Below, piece by piece: positions 52,995-61,216 of a stretch of 64,000 nucleotides of DNA (position 1 is the first letter of the stretch; each line of letters begins with the position of its first letter). Source of the DNA: Cellulophaga sp. BC115SP (GTDB lineage: Bacteria > Bacteroidota > Bacteroidia > Cytophagales > Spirosomataceae); NCBI RefSeq assembly GCF_009905545.1, contig NZ_JAAALB010000002.1, positions 62,001-126,000 on the forward strand, read 5' to 3'. The translations under genes were made by a program, and so were the position numbers. The notes under the pieces are model-generated. The model saw only the letters and a program-made list of their open reading frames with translations, was not told the DNA's origin and searched no databases.

Positions 52995-53879
52995 TTAATA
53001 AAGATCATCCAAAGACAACTTTAGATATTTATCGACCGAGCGGAAAGTGCTTGTTACACCTACTAATAAGCCTACTATCAAGATGATAAGGATTAACAAA
53101 ACCATCTTATCTATTTCTTGTAAAATCACCAGGCCATCTACTTTATTCACAGCTAATTGTTGGGTAACAATCAACAAAGTACTTGCAATAAAACCACTAA
53201 TCAGACCTTGTAAAGCACCTTTTGACACAAATGGCTTACGGATAAAAGAATCTGTAGCCCCTACCAACTGCATACTGCGAATCAGAAAGCGCTGTGAATA
53301 TAGTGCGAGTTTGATGGTATTGTTTACCAGCATAATGATGATAACCAGCAACAACAAAACAAAACCTGATAAAATGAGATATATCTTAGAGATATTTTTG
53401 TTGACTTCGTCTACAAAGTTTTCTACATAACCCACTTCTTTGATTCCTTGGATACGTTCCAGCGACTTTTTGATTTCTTTCAATCTACTTTCGCTGAAAT
53501 ATTCTTCTTTGATTTTAATTGAATAAGAATTCAGTAAAGGGTTGTTGTTTTTGCCTAATAACTTATGAAAATCCTCCCCTGAGTCTTCAATAAACTGCTT
53601 TGCGGCAGCATCTTTTGAAATAAAGTTAATCTGAGCAGAATTATCCTTAAAAAGAACAAATGGATATTTTGCAATTTGCTTGTAAATCGAATCCAGTTTG
53701 GCATTGGACAAATCATTGTCAAGATAAGCCTGCACTTCTACATTTTGACGAACGACCTCTGCCAATTTGCGAGCGTTGAGCGTCAAGAGTCCACATAGAC
53801 CAATTAAGAACAAGGCAATTGTTAAACTCACAACTACCATCAGGTTAGGGGTATTTCCTAGTTTTTTAACTTTTGGCAT
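52995..53879 (-). CDS. ftsX: cell division permease-like protein FtsX
   Basis: Inner-membrane partner of the FtsE ATPase, controlling peptidoglycan hydrolases at the septum. The 294 residues contain an N-terminal helix (about 15-35), a periplasmic domain (about 40-165) with AYLDNDLSNAKLDSIYKQ and FISKDAAAKQFIE, then three helices with the FtsX signature LYSQRFLIRSMQLVGATDSFIRKPF (shortened). ftsE is not in the window. First gene of the conserved run; its leader spans to 54000. Confidence 0.94.
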   Translation of the reverse strand: MPKVKKLGNTPNLMVVVSLTIALFLIGLCGLLTLNARKLAEVVRQNVEVQAYLDNDLSNAKLDSIYKQIAKYPFVLFKDNSAQINFISKDAAAKQFIEDSGEDFHKLLGKNNNPLLNSYSIKIKEEYFSESRLKEIKKSLERIQGIKEVGYVENFVDEVNKNISKIYLILSGFVLLLLVIIIMLVNNTIKLALYSQRFLIRSMQLVGATDSFIRKPFVSKGALQGLISGFIASTLLIVTQQLAVNKVDGLVILQEIDKMVLLILIILIVGLLVGVTSTFRSVDKYLKLSLDDLY

Positions 53880-54002
53880 GATTTTACAGTGCGATTTGGA
53901 GCGTAATCTTCAATGCTGCGCAAGTAATTCGTAGGTTCGATTGTTATACAAACAAAATTACTTGTTTTTCATTGCAATAATATACATTTAACGCTTTTTA
54001 AC

Positions 54003-54035
54003 AAAAAAGCCGTCTGATAAACTCAAACGGCTTTT
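54003..54035 (-). terminator. intrinsic terminator of the bifunctional nuclease gene
   Basis: AAAAGCCGT (54005-54013) / ACGGCTTTT (54027-54035) with an inner TGA/TCA extension and a T-run on the reverse strand, 13 bases past the stop codon at 54049. Confidence 0.85.
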
Positions 54036-54048
54036 GCTATCAGTTGAA

Positions 54049-54639
54049 TTAATTTCTACGTTCGATTTCGTCTCTAATTTTGGCTGCTCTTTCATAATCC
54101 TCACTTTCGATAGCTTCCTCAAGCATTTTGTTGAGTACTTCTACTGGATTATCTCTGAGCATTTCACCAAATGATTTTTTAGGACTTGGCGTTTCAATTG
54201 CCTCCTCATCGTCGTCGTGCTGAGAAGTCTCATTTACAGAAATACCTGCTTCAGACAAAACGTGCTCGGTTGTATAAATTGGCACATTAAAGCGTAGACC
54301 AATCGCTATGGCATCGGAAGGACGAGCATCTATAGCAACATCTCGTAAGCCATCCGAACATTGGATTTTGGCAAAAAATACGCCTTCTCTGATATCTGTA
54401 ATGGTTATTTCGTTGACTGTGTAGCCAAATGATTTTGCAAATGTCTTAAACAAATCATGTGTCATTGGGCGGTTAGGTTCGATTTTTTCAATTTCAATGG
54501 CTATTGCCTGAGCCTCAAAAGTTCCGATAATAATAGGTAAACGACGAGGTCCGTGCTCCTCTCCCAAAACAAGCGCAAAAGAACCTGTTTGTGATGAGCT
54601 TGGCGACAATCCCAATATTTCTAGTCTTATTTTCTCCAC
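54049..54639 (-). CDS. bifunctional nuclease (DUF151) family protein with UVR motif
   Basis: A 196-residue cytosolic protein. The N-terminal domain (about 1-135) is the DUF151/BFN fold: RRLPIIIGTFEAQAIAIEIE, RPMTHDLFKTFAKSFG and IDARPSDAIAIGLRFNVPIY, the last being the family signature. The C-terminus (about 160-195) is a UvrB/UvrC-type coiled-coil motif, LNKMLEEAIESEDYERAAKI. The plant founder was reported to have nuclease activity; the bacterial role is unclear. Its own terminator isolates it from ftsX. Confidence 0.9.
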   Translation of the reverse strand: MEKIRLEILGLSPSSSQTGSFALVLGEEHGPRRLPIIIGTFEAQAIAIEIEKIEPNRPMTHDLFKTFAKSFGYTVNEITITDIREGVFFAKIQCSDGLRDVAIDARPSDAIAIGLRFNVPIYTTEHVLSEAGISVNETSQHDDDEEAIETPSPKKSFGEMLRDNPVEVLNKMLEEAIESEDYERAAKIRDEIERRN

Positions 54640-54908
54640 TTTGTAAGAGCTTATAATGAATAAACGGTTGAATTCCTACCAACATTGTCTACAACCTTGC
54701 CAAACAGTCTCACTATGCCAATTTGTCATAACCAGTAGGATTTATGCTGATAACAAAGATATAAACCTGATTAATTTTAAAAAAGTTTTCGTCCTGTTTG
54801 TTTTGCTAAATTAAAAGTAGGAATATTTGTTGTTTTAGAAATATACGTATCCCTAATTGTATTTCATACTGATTATTAAGGCTGTACAAAGGATTTTAAG
54901 AATCATCC

Positions 54909-55025
54909 ATTTCGGATATTGGATGTTGGATTGCGGAAGTATAATCTACTTTATAAAACCCTATTTTGTAAAAAATGAAGGTATTTGCAATAATTCCGAA
55001 ATCAGAAATCCCAAATCAAAAATTG
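54909..55025. repeat. inverted pair of CCGAAATC-type low-complexity repeats
   Basis: ATTTCGGATATTGGATGTTG (from 54909) and TTCCGAAATCAGAAATCCCA (from 54994) are rough inverted copies about 60 bases apart. The right part is almost identical to 38640-38662. Confidence 0.6.
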
Positions 55026-55061
55026 TTTAAAACCGTTGTGCAATACCAACTGACTATTCAT

Positions 55062-55094
55062 AAAAAAGACCTACCTCTTTGCGAGAATAGGTCT
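55062..55094 (-). terminator. intrinsic terminator of the etfA gene
   Basis: AGACCTA (55067-55073) / TAGGTCT (55088-55094) with an inner CTC/GAG pair and six T on the reverse strand, about 75 bases after the etfA stop. Confidence 0.8.
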
Positions 55095-55169
55095 AATTTG
55101 CAACAGCAAGAAATTTCGGTTTATCAATATGTCTTGTTATAAAATCTCTGAATAAGTCAGGATTAACCT

Positions 55170-56135
55170 TTACTTCGCTGCTTGAATGGCTTTTGTCAAA
55201 CGAGGCAATACATCAAATACATCACCAACAATACCATAATCAGCAGCTTTGAAGAATGGCGCTTCTGGATCTTTATTAATTACCACAATCACCTTAGAAG
55301 AGTTGACACCCGCCAAATGTTGAATGGCTCCTGAAATACCGCAAGCGATATATAAATTAGGAGAAACTTTAATACCTGTTTGACCTACGTGCTCGTGGTG
55401 AGGTCTCCAATCCAAATCAGAAACAGGTTTAGAACAAGCCGTAGCCGCTCCTAGCGCATTGGCAAGGTCTTCCACAATTCCCCAATTTTCTGGTCCCTTC
55501 AATCCACGACCTGCCGATACTACCAAGTCTGCCTCTGGTAACGATACTTGTCCAGATGCTTTATGTGTACCTGTCACCTTTACGGCAAAATCAGCATCGT
55601 TCAAGGATGGTGCAAAATTTTCGACAGATGCACTACCATCGCCCTCAACTACATTTACTGCATTTTTCTTTATCGCAATCACTTTCTTGTCAGCAGTCAA
55701 CGCTACAGTCGCAAAGGCTTTCCCTGTGTAAATACTTCTTTTCACCGTGACACCGCTAGAAAAATCGGGTAAATCCACCACGTTTGACACAATAGAAGCT
55801 TTCAACTTGGCAGATACTCGTGCCGATACGGCATCTCCCAATGAAGATTTCGATAAAATGACAAACTCTGCTGAAGTCGCATTTACAGCCTCCGCTAATA
55901 CACTTGAATAAGCCTGAATCGAGGCAACATTCAAACGAGCATCAGATGCCCACAATACTTTGGATGCTCCATACTTGCCAGCGATGGCCAAAGCTTCATT
56001 GCTAGACTCGCCAATGGCAAGAACTGTCACTGAACTACCTTTTGCTTTGGCAACTTCTGAGCCATAATATATTGCTTCTAATGAAGATTTTTTGATTGAG
56101 CCGTTATCTAATTCGGCAAAAACTAAAACGCTCAT
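55170..56135 (-). CDS. etfA: electron transfer flavoprotein subunit alpha
   Basis: FAD-carrying half of the electron transfer flavoprotein, which passes electrons from acyl-CoA and other dehydrogenases to the quinone pool. The 321 residues comprise an N-terminal adenine-nucleotide alpha-hydrolase fold (about 1-180) and the C-terminal FAD domain with VSAGRGLKGPENWGIVEDLA, GQTGIKVSPNLYIACGISGA and NKDPEAPFFKAADYGIVGD, all signature segments. It follows etfB after a 155-base gap. Confidence 0.96.
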   Translation of the reverse strand: MSVLVFAELDNGSIKKSSLEAIYYGSEVAKAKGSSVTVLAIGESSNEALAIAGKYGASKVLWASDARLNVASIQAYSSVLAEAVNATSAEFVILSKSSLGDAVSARVSAKLKASIVSNVVDLPDFSSGVTVKRSIYTGKAFATVALTADKKVIAIKKNAVNVVEGDGSASVENFAPSLNDADFAVKVTGTHKASGQVSLPEADLVVSAGRGLKGPENWGIVEDLANALGAATACSKPVSDLDWRPHHEHVGQTGIKVSPNLYIACGISGAIQHLAGVNSSKVIVVINKDPEAPFFKAADYGIVGDVFDVLPRLTKAIQAAK

Positions 56136-56290
56136 AATAATATCGTTTGTGTGCTAATCAATAAAAACTGTTATCAGTTAATCGTATATCTGTTATTAGG
56201 GATTTCATGATTCTCTAAATAACTATCTGATTTTAAACACTTTTTAATTAACACGGTTAAATGCTTTGAATAAAAATTTGATTGAGAATC

Positions 56291-57025
56291 TTACAAAACC
56301 TTAGCTTCGTTTTTCAACAAATCAATTAATTTTTCTGCCTCTTCAGCAGGAATCATTTTTACGGCTCCTTTTGGCGCAGGAAGCGCATATTTCTCTGTAA
56401 TAGTCAACCCTACCCCAACTGGCTCTACAACTTTTAGAGGTTTTGTTCTAGCCGACATGATACCACGCATATTCGGGATTTTCCACTCAGCAATTGGTTC
56501 TTGGCAACCTAATACCAATGGCAATGAAGCTTCAATATCTTCTTTTCCTCCTTCAATTTCACGAGTCATTTTAGCAACACCTCCATCAATTTCTAATTTC
56601 ATGACTGGCGAAAGCGACGGAATTCCCAACATCTCTCCTACTAAACCATGTATCACACCACTGTTGAAATCAATAGATTCACGACCCATCAAAATCAAAT
56701 CGTAGTTTTCTTGAGAAGCAATATGTGCAATTTGTTCTGCAACAAAATACGAATCTGTCGGTTCGGTGTTGACACGAATAGCATCGTCGGCACCAATTGC
56801 CAAACATTTACGGATTACTTGTTCAGACTCAGCCTCACCCACGTTCAAAACTGTTACGGTACCGCCGTGCTGTTCTTTGAGTTCGACTGCACGAGACAAG
56901 GCATAATCGTCGTAAGGTCCGCAAATATATTGTACGCCCGTTTTGTTAAACTTGGTATCACCATCGGTAAAAGAGATTTTAGCGGTGGTATCAGGGACAT
57001 TGGTAATACATACTAAGATTTTCAT
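56291..57025 (-). CDS. etfB: electron transfer flavoprotein subunit beta
   Basis: AMP-binding half of the electron transfer flavoprotein, 244 residues. MKILVCITNVPDTTAKISF at the start, DDYALSRAVELKEQHGGTV, LILMGRESIDFNSGVIHGLV (the signature helix) and LPLVLGCQEPIAEWKIPNMR are characteristic. Upstream of etfA on the reverse strand. The divergent spacer to the TPR gene carries an inverted repeat (57094-57147). Confidence 0.96.
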   Translation of the reverse strand: MKILVCITNVPDTTAKISFTDGDTKFNKTGVQYICGPYDDYALSRAVELKEQHGGTVTVLNVGEAESEQVIRKCLAIGADDAIRVNTEPTDSYFVAEQIAHIASQENYDLILMGRESIDFNSGVIHGLVGEMLGIPSLSPVMKLEIDGGVAKMTREIEGGKEDIEASLPLVLGCQEPIAEWKIPNMRGIMSARTKPLKVVEPVGVGLTITEKYALPAPKGAVKMIPAEEAEKLIDLLKNEAKVL

Positions 57026-57093
57026 AACAATTAAAATATTATGTTTACAGTAGATTAATCGTACAGCTTGAATATTTCACTATACCGAGGATA

Positions 57094-57147
57094 TTTTTAA
57101 CTTTTCGAACAATATCCTGATGCAATATTAACGAAAAGTTTTAAAAA
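57094..57147. promoter_or_regulatory. inverted repeat in the etfB / TPR divergent spacer
   Basis: TTTTTAACTTTTCG (57094-57107) and CGAAAAGTTTTAAAAA (57132-57147); the core AACTTTTCG/CGAAAAGTT is exact. It lies between the two start codons and could be a shared regulatory site. No exact -7 box is visible. Confidence 0.35.
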
Positions 57148-57207
57148 TAGTATGCAAGCATAATAATTTTTTCAAAGTTTTTTACAAACCCTTTTATTTA
57201 GAGCAAG

Positions 57208-57537
57208 ATGAACCAATTTCGCCTTGAACAATTGCGTAAATTTTATGAAGAAGAGCCAAATGACCCATTTAATGCGTATGCATTGGCAACAGAGCTATTA
57301 AAATTTGACCTACAGTCAGCAAGACAACTATTTGAAGAATTGATAACAAATCACCCTAATTATTGGGCGACCTATTATCATGCTGCGGCACTTTATACTA
57401 CTTTAGAAGAATTTGATTTGGCTGAACAGACTTACCAAAAAGGAATTGAGATTACAGCAAATCTCCAAAATGAAAAGGCTTTGAAAGAACTTAAAGGAGC
57501 CTATCAAATGTTTTTGGATGAGAGAGAAGAATGGTAA
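57208..57537 (+). CDS. small tetratricopeptide-repeat-like protein
   Basis: A 109-residue all-helical protein with about two TPR-like units: DPFNAYALATELLKFDLQSA and NYWATYYHAAALYTTLEEFD, the latter continuing AEQTYQKGIEI. No signal peptide, so cytosolic. Such short TPR proteins act as protein-binding scaffolds; the partner is unknown. It is divergent from etfB. The context gives no further clue. Confidence 0.75.
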   Translation: MNQFRLEQLRKFYEEEPNDPFNAYALATELLKFDLQSARQLFEELITNHPNYWATYYHAAALYTTLEEFDLAEQTYQKGIEITANLQNEKALKELKGAYQMFLDEREEW

Positions 57538-57541
57538 ACCG

Positions 57542-57669
57542 TTTCGGATTTGGGATAGCTGATTTTGGATTTTTCGTAAAATGGTCAATTTGTTTTTTTG
57601 GTTATCCAAAGTTTATCTAATTCAAATTAAAAAAATCTGAAATCCAATATCTCAAATCCGAAATCCAAT
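57542..57669. repeat. inverted pair of CCGAAATC-type low-complexity repeats
   Basis: TTTCGGATTTGGGATAGCTG (from 57542) and AATCTGAAATCCAATATCTC...CCGAAATCCAATT (57634-57669) are inverted relative to each other. They fill the gap between the TPR gene and the next gene. Confidence 0.6.
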
Positions 57670-57752
57670 TAAACCTTTCCATTTTCAAACGTTCTAAGAA
57701 ATATAACAAACTCCTACTCGGAGCGTTTACTAGTAAAATCACAACGAAAGTC

Positions 57753-58130
57753 ATGAACTGCAAAAAACACATATTGCTTTTCTTCATCCTAATCTTAAGT
57801 TATGGATGCTTGGCTTGGGGAATGAAATCTACTTCACTCGTCAACTCAGGAAGAAAAGCGTTTATTGCAACTTCAAGTATTTCTGGTGTATATGGAGTAG
57901 TAAAAAACACAACTCCATCATTTGTTTTGGCAGATGACAACGAAACAGAACCAGAGCATACCTCAGACTTTGTATCAGTTGTTGGTTTTCTTCCAGATTT
58001 TAGTGCTTTTTTTGATGCCTTCGTATTACCTAAAAATTTGGTAATATGGAAATCTACTGGCACCACTTTTCCTTATCACATCAATCATCTCTACGTGCTT
58101 TTCCATGAATGGAAATATTTACCTTTCTAA
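57753..58130 (+). CDS. exported protein of unknown function
   Basis: A 125-residue protein with a hydrophobic N-terminus (CKKHILLFFILILSYGCLAW) that could be a signal peptide or lipobox (SYGC, Cys19). The rest has no recognisable motif; FVSVVGFLPDFSAFFDAFVL is hydrophobic. It precedes the repeat-containing exported protein at 58248 by 117 bases on the same strand, so they may be an operon. I do not recognise it; the reading frame may even be spurious, though the leader is good. Confidence 0.45.
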   Translation: MNCKKHILLFFILILSYGCLAWGMKSTSLVNSGRKAFIATSSISGVYGVVKNTTPSFVLADDNETEPEHTSDFVSVVGFLPDFSAFFDAFVLPKNLVIWKSTGTTFPYHINHLYVLFHEWKYLPF

Positions 58131-58247
58131 TTGCTTGTTTTAATACGTTGTAAACTCATTTTCGGTTGCAACAGCCTTTTGGATACTGACTTTTCGGTTT
58201 CCACAGTATTATCTATTCGTTTTCTAATCATTATAGTATTTAAAGCC

Positions 58248-59516
58248 ATGAAAACTAACAAGCTTTTCGGAGGAATGGAAGCATTGGGAGGAATTAGCTT
58301 CCGTCAAACAGTTGTTGCTTTTACAGCTCTTATCATGACATTGTTCCAAAGTCAAATCTTTGGACAAGCTAATCAGATAGAAACCCTAAAAGGGATGCAA
58401 CAAAGTATTGCGTCGTACGATGCAGATGTACGTGAGTCTATATTGACCACCAGTCAATATCCTGTGGCGTTGGCAACGATTCAAAATTTGCGTAGTCAGG
58501 CTCAAAACTCATTTCAAAACGTTATTAAAGACTTTAATCAGAAAAAACAAGGCTGGTTTTACGAGCTAACACGTTATCCAGATTTGTTACACACCTTGGC
58601 TACCACTCCAAGCGGTAAAAGTCGTGATGAGATTGAAGCAATGTTACCCAATAAAGATGAAAATTTGGCAACTGCGGCTTGGAAACTCTATCGTCATCAC
58701 GAAGATGATTTAGACAAAGTAGATCAATTGTATCAACAAGCGGAGGATGGGTTCAAAAAAACCATTCAGCCACTTGATGCCACAGCGCAAACTGCTTTTA
58801 CTACATTGGCAAAATATCCAGATGTAATGTTATTCTTGAATGACAATTTGGACATTACGCAACAATTAGGTAAAAAGTATATTTCAGATCAAAGCGGTTT
58901 GAAAACTGAGTTGGCTGCACAACATGATAGTTTGGTCGTTCAAAACCAAGCACAATTAGCAGCCTACAAACGTGAATTGGATAAAAATCCACAAGCCAAA
59001 CAAGAGTTGAACCAAGCAGCTAAGGATTTCGCCAAAAGCAATGGATATATCCTACCCAATGGTCAAATCGCTTATGGTAATGGATATGGTTACGGGTATG
59101 CAAATCCATACTCATATTGGTTTGGTTATCCATATTGGTATGGCTCAGCTTTGTGGTATCCTGGAGCATATTGGGGCAGTTTTGGGATGAGTTATGGTTT
59201 TGGAGGCTGGGGTTTAGGCATGTTTCCTGCCTACGGATTCTCAAACTGGTTCTTTAATGGCGGTTATTATATGAATTACCCAAATTTGTATCGTCATTAC
59301 GGAAATTATTACCGTAACGTAGTGGCTAGCAGACCTAATTATTATCGAGGAAATACCTTTAGTGGTACAATGAATAACCACTTTACTGCTTCTAGAGGTA
59401 ATAGTTTCAACGGAGGTAATCGTCCAAGTTATGGAGGAAACTATGGAGGAGGATTCCGCTCAGGAGGTTTTTCAGGGGGCGGTAGAAGTTTTGGCGGCGG
59501 CGGTAGACATCGTTAA
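58248..59516 (+). CDS. exported Gly/Tyr-rich protein of unknown function
   Basis: Start set at ATG 58248 (MKTNKLFGGMEALGG); the frame extends upstream to 58131 but without a good signal. The 422-residue protein has a hydrophobic segment (about 20-37) ending QIFGQ, probably a signal peptide. A helical domain (about 40-270) contains three similar stretches, SQYPVALATI (70s), TRYPDLLHTL (110) and AKYPDVMLFL (190). The tail (about 275-422) is low-complexity, rich in Gly, Tyr, Trp, Asn and Ser (NPYSYWFGYPYWYG, NGGYYMNYPN, SGGGRSFGGGGRHR). It may be a surface or cell-wall-associated protein. Function unknown. Confidence 0.7.
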   Translation: MKTNKLFGGMEALGGISFRQTVVAFTALIMTLFQSQIFGQANQIETLKGMQQSIASYDADVRESILTTSQYPVALATIQNLRSQAQNSFQNVIKDFNQKKQGWFYELTRYPDLLHTLATTPSGKSRDEIEAMLPNKDENLATAAWKLYRHHEDDLDKVDQLYQQAEDGFKKTIQPLDATAQTAFTTLAKYPDVMLFLNDNLDITQQLGKKYISDQSGLKTELAAQHDSLVVQNQAQLAAYKRELDKNPQAKQELNQAAKDFAKSNGYILPNGQIAYGNGYGYGYANPYSYWFGYPYWYGSALWYPGAYWGSFGMSYGFGGWGLGMFPAYGFSNWFFNGGYYMNYPNLYRHYGNYYRNVVASRPNYYRGNTFSGTMNNHFTASRGNSFNGGNRPSYGGNYGGGFRSGGFSGGGRSFGGGGRHR

Positions 59517-59542
59517 TAGATAAAAGTTATTCTCAATTTAGT

Positions 59543-59710
59543 GAGTTGGGGTTGAGTGATTATATTAAAAATCAAAAGCGGTCGAAAATTGTTTTTCGAC
59601 CGCTTTTTTAATGCTACTATGCTAAATATGACTTAGCTTAAGACGCAATCATTGTGTCTCTACTGACAGAATACAAATTTTCACATAATCACTAAATTCG
59701 AGATGACTCC
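59543..59710 (-). repeat. MITE-like terminator element, copy D
   Basis: 168-bp copy, inverted orientation like C. Its reverse complement aligns block by block with copy B: GTGATTATGTGAAAATTTGT, then CAGTAGAGACACAATGATTG, then GTCATATTTAGCATAGTAGC. The right terminal repeat is partly kept (AAATTCGAGATGACTC, 59694-59709), and the left end is lost. It lies between convergent genes. Confidence 0.8.
59574..59607. terminator. bidirectional intrinsic terminator in element copy D
   Basis: AAAAGCGGTCGAAAA (59574-59588) / TTTTCGACCGCTTTT (59593-59607), exact 15-bp stem with a four-base loop. Confidence 0.85.
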
Positions 59711-59749
59711 TATTTTTTGTTTAACAAAATACAAGAAATCTTGATTCTC

Positions 59750-60976
59750 TTAAATACTTATATTCGATCCAGCCACATAACTAGTTGTCCAAGCGGCTTG
59801 AAAATTAAATCCGCCTGTTACAGCATCAATATCTAGTACCTCTCCTGCAAAAAACAATCCTTTAATTTTTTTAGACTCCATCGTATTGGGGTTGATTTCG
59901 TTCAAGTCTACGCCACCGCAGGTCACAAACTCTTCTTTAAAGGTAGTTTTTCCAGCAACTGTCTGATTACAATTGATCAAGTTTTCGGTAAGCTTATTAA
60001 GTTGTTTGTTTGAAACATCAATCCAGCGCAGTTGTTCATCTATTTCGGCTAATTCACATAAACGTTTCCATAAACGAGACGGTACACCCAATAATTGGTT
60101 TGACTGAATCACTTTTTTAGGATGAAGCTTTTTTTGAGAAACCCATTGCTCTCTTACTTCATTTTCAGTTGTTTCGCCACACCAATTGATTAATGTAGAG
60201 AATTTATACTCCACCTCAGCCAATTCTTTGGCGCCCCAAGCTGATAACTTTAAAATAGCTGGACCCGAAAAACCCCAGTGCGTTACTAATAGAGGACCAT
60301 CCTGTTTGAGTTTTTTCCCTGCAATTTTGACGTTAGCATTGGGCACACTCACGCCTGAGAGATCTTTAAAAACTCCCTCTGGAGTATTAAAAGTAAATAA
60401 AGACGGTAATGGAGAAAGAATATTCAAGCCCAAATCTGCTAGCCAACGATAGCCTTCTACGTTGGGGTTCCCACCTGTAGTGACCAACACGGCTTCTACT
60501 TCAAGATTTGTTCCATCTAATAGATCAAGGACAAATCCAGTCTCTTCTTTCGGGTGGATTTTGGATACACCTGTCGAAGTTTTTACTTGAACGCCTTTTC
60601 TAATAGCTTCATTTTCTAAGCATAAGGCGATGGTTTCAGAGCTATCTGTGGTTGGAAACATACGTCCATCCAATTCAATCTTTAACGCTACTCCTTTTTG
60701 TTGAAACCAATCAATAGTACTTTGAGGATTAAAGGTTTTGAAAAGTGGTTTCAGAAAACTTCCTCCTCTTGGATAGAACTTTGACAATTTTTTATCATCA
60801 AAACAAGCGTGTGTCACATTACAACGCCCTCCACCCGAGATTCGCACTTTATTGAGAACCGTTCTATTTTTTTCCAATAACAAAACTTCTGCTGCAGGAT
60901 TTTGCTCGGCAGCTCTGATAGCACCAAAAAACCCAGCAGCTCCTCCTCCTATTACGACTATTTTTTTTCGACTCAT
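59750..60976 (-). CDS. BaiN/HI0933-like FAD-dependent oxidoreductase
   Basis: Cytosolic flavoprotein of 408 residues from the HI0933/BaiN (aminoacetone oxidase-like) family. FAD motif VVIGGGAAGFFGAIRAAEQN near the start, ISGGGRCNVTHACF (about 48-61), LVTTGGNPNVEGYRWLADLG in the middle, THWGFSGPAILKLSAWGAK, and C-terminal TCGGVDLNEINPNTMESKKI then GLFFAGEVLDIDAVTGGFN are the family's strongest blocks. The physiological substrate of the family is not settled. Confidence 0.93.
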   Translation of the reverse strand: MSRKKIVVIGGGAAGFFGAIRAAEQNPAAEVLLLEKNRTVLNKVRISGGGRCNVTHACFDDKKLSKFYPRGGSFLKPLFKTFNPQSTIDWFQQKGVALKIELDGRMFPTTDSSETIALCLENEAIRKGVQVKTSTGVSKIHPKEETGFVLDLLDGTNLEVEAVLVTTGGNPNVEGYRWLADLGLNILSPLPSLFTFNTPEGVFKDLSGVSVPNANVKIAGKKLKQDGPLLVTHWGFSGPAILKLSAWGAKELAEVEYKFSTLINWCGETTENEVREQWVSQKKLHPKKVIQSNQLLGVPSRLWKRLCELAEIDEQLRWIDVSNKQLNKLTENLINCNQTVAGKTTFKEEFVTCGGVDLNEINPNTMESKKIKGLFFAGEVLDIDAVTGGFNFQAAWTTSYVAGSNISI

Positions 60977-61216
60977 TTGATTTTTTTATCTAAGACTTTT
61001 TAATTCTGATACTGTTCGAGCTTATTTCTCGTTTTTTTAGTCAAAAAGCCCCAGACTCTTACGTTTATTAGTACGAAATTAGTAAAATTGTAGTCTTTTA
61101 GCTTAATCCCAAAAGCCTAATCTGAAATTACTTTCAAAAAACCGCTTTGGGACATACCGCCTCAATCGAAGATATTCATACCAGAATGGGTCTAGAAAAC
61201 CCAGTAAAATTGTATT

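Larger units (their letters stand above)
54640..55169. other. spacer between etfA and the bifunctional nuclease gene
   Basis: About 530 bases without a gene. The middle carries two inverted CCGAAATC-type repeats (54909-54937 and 54995-55025), and the end holds the etfA terminator (55062-55094). Confidence 0.55.
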
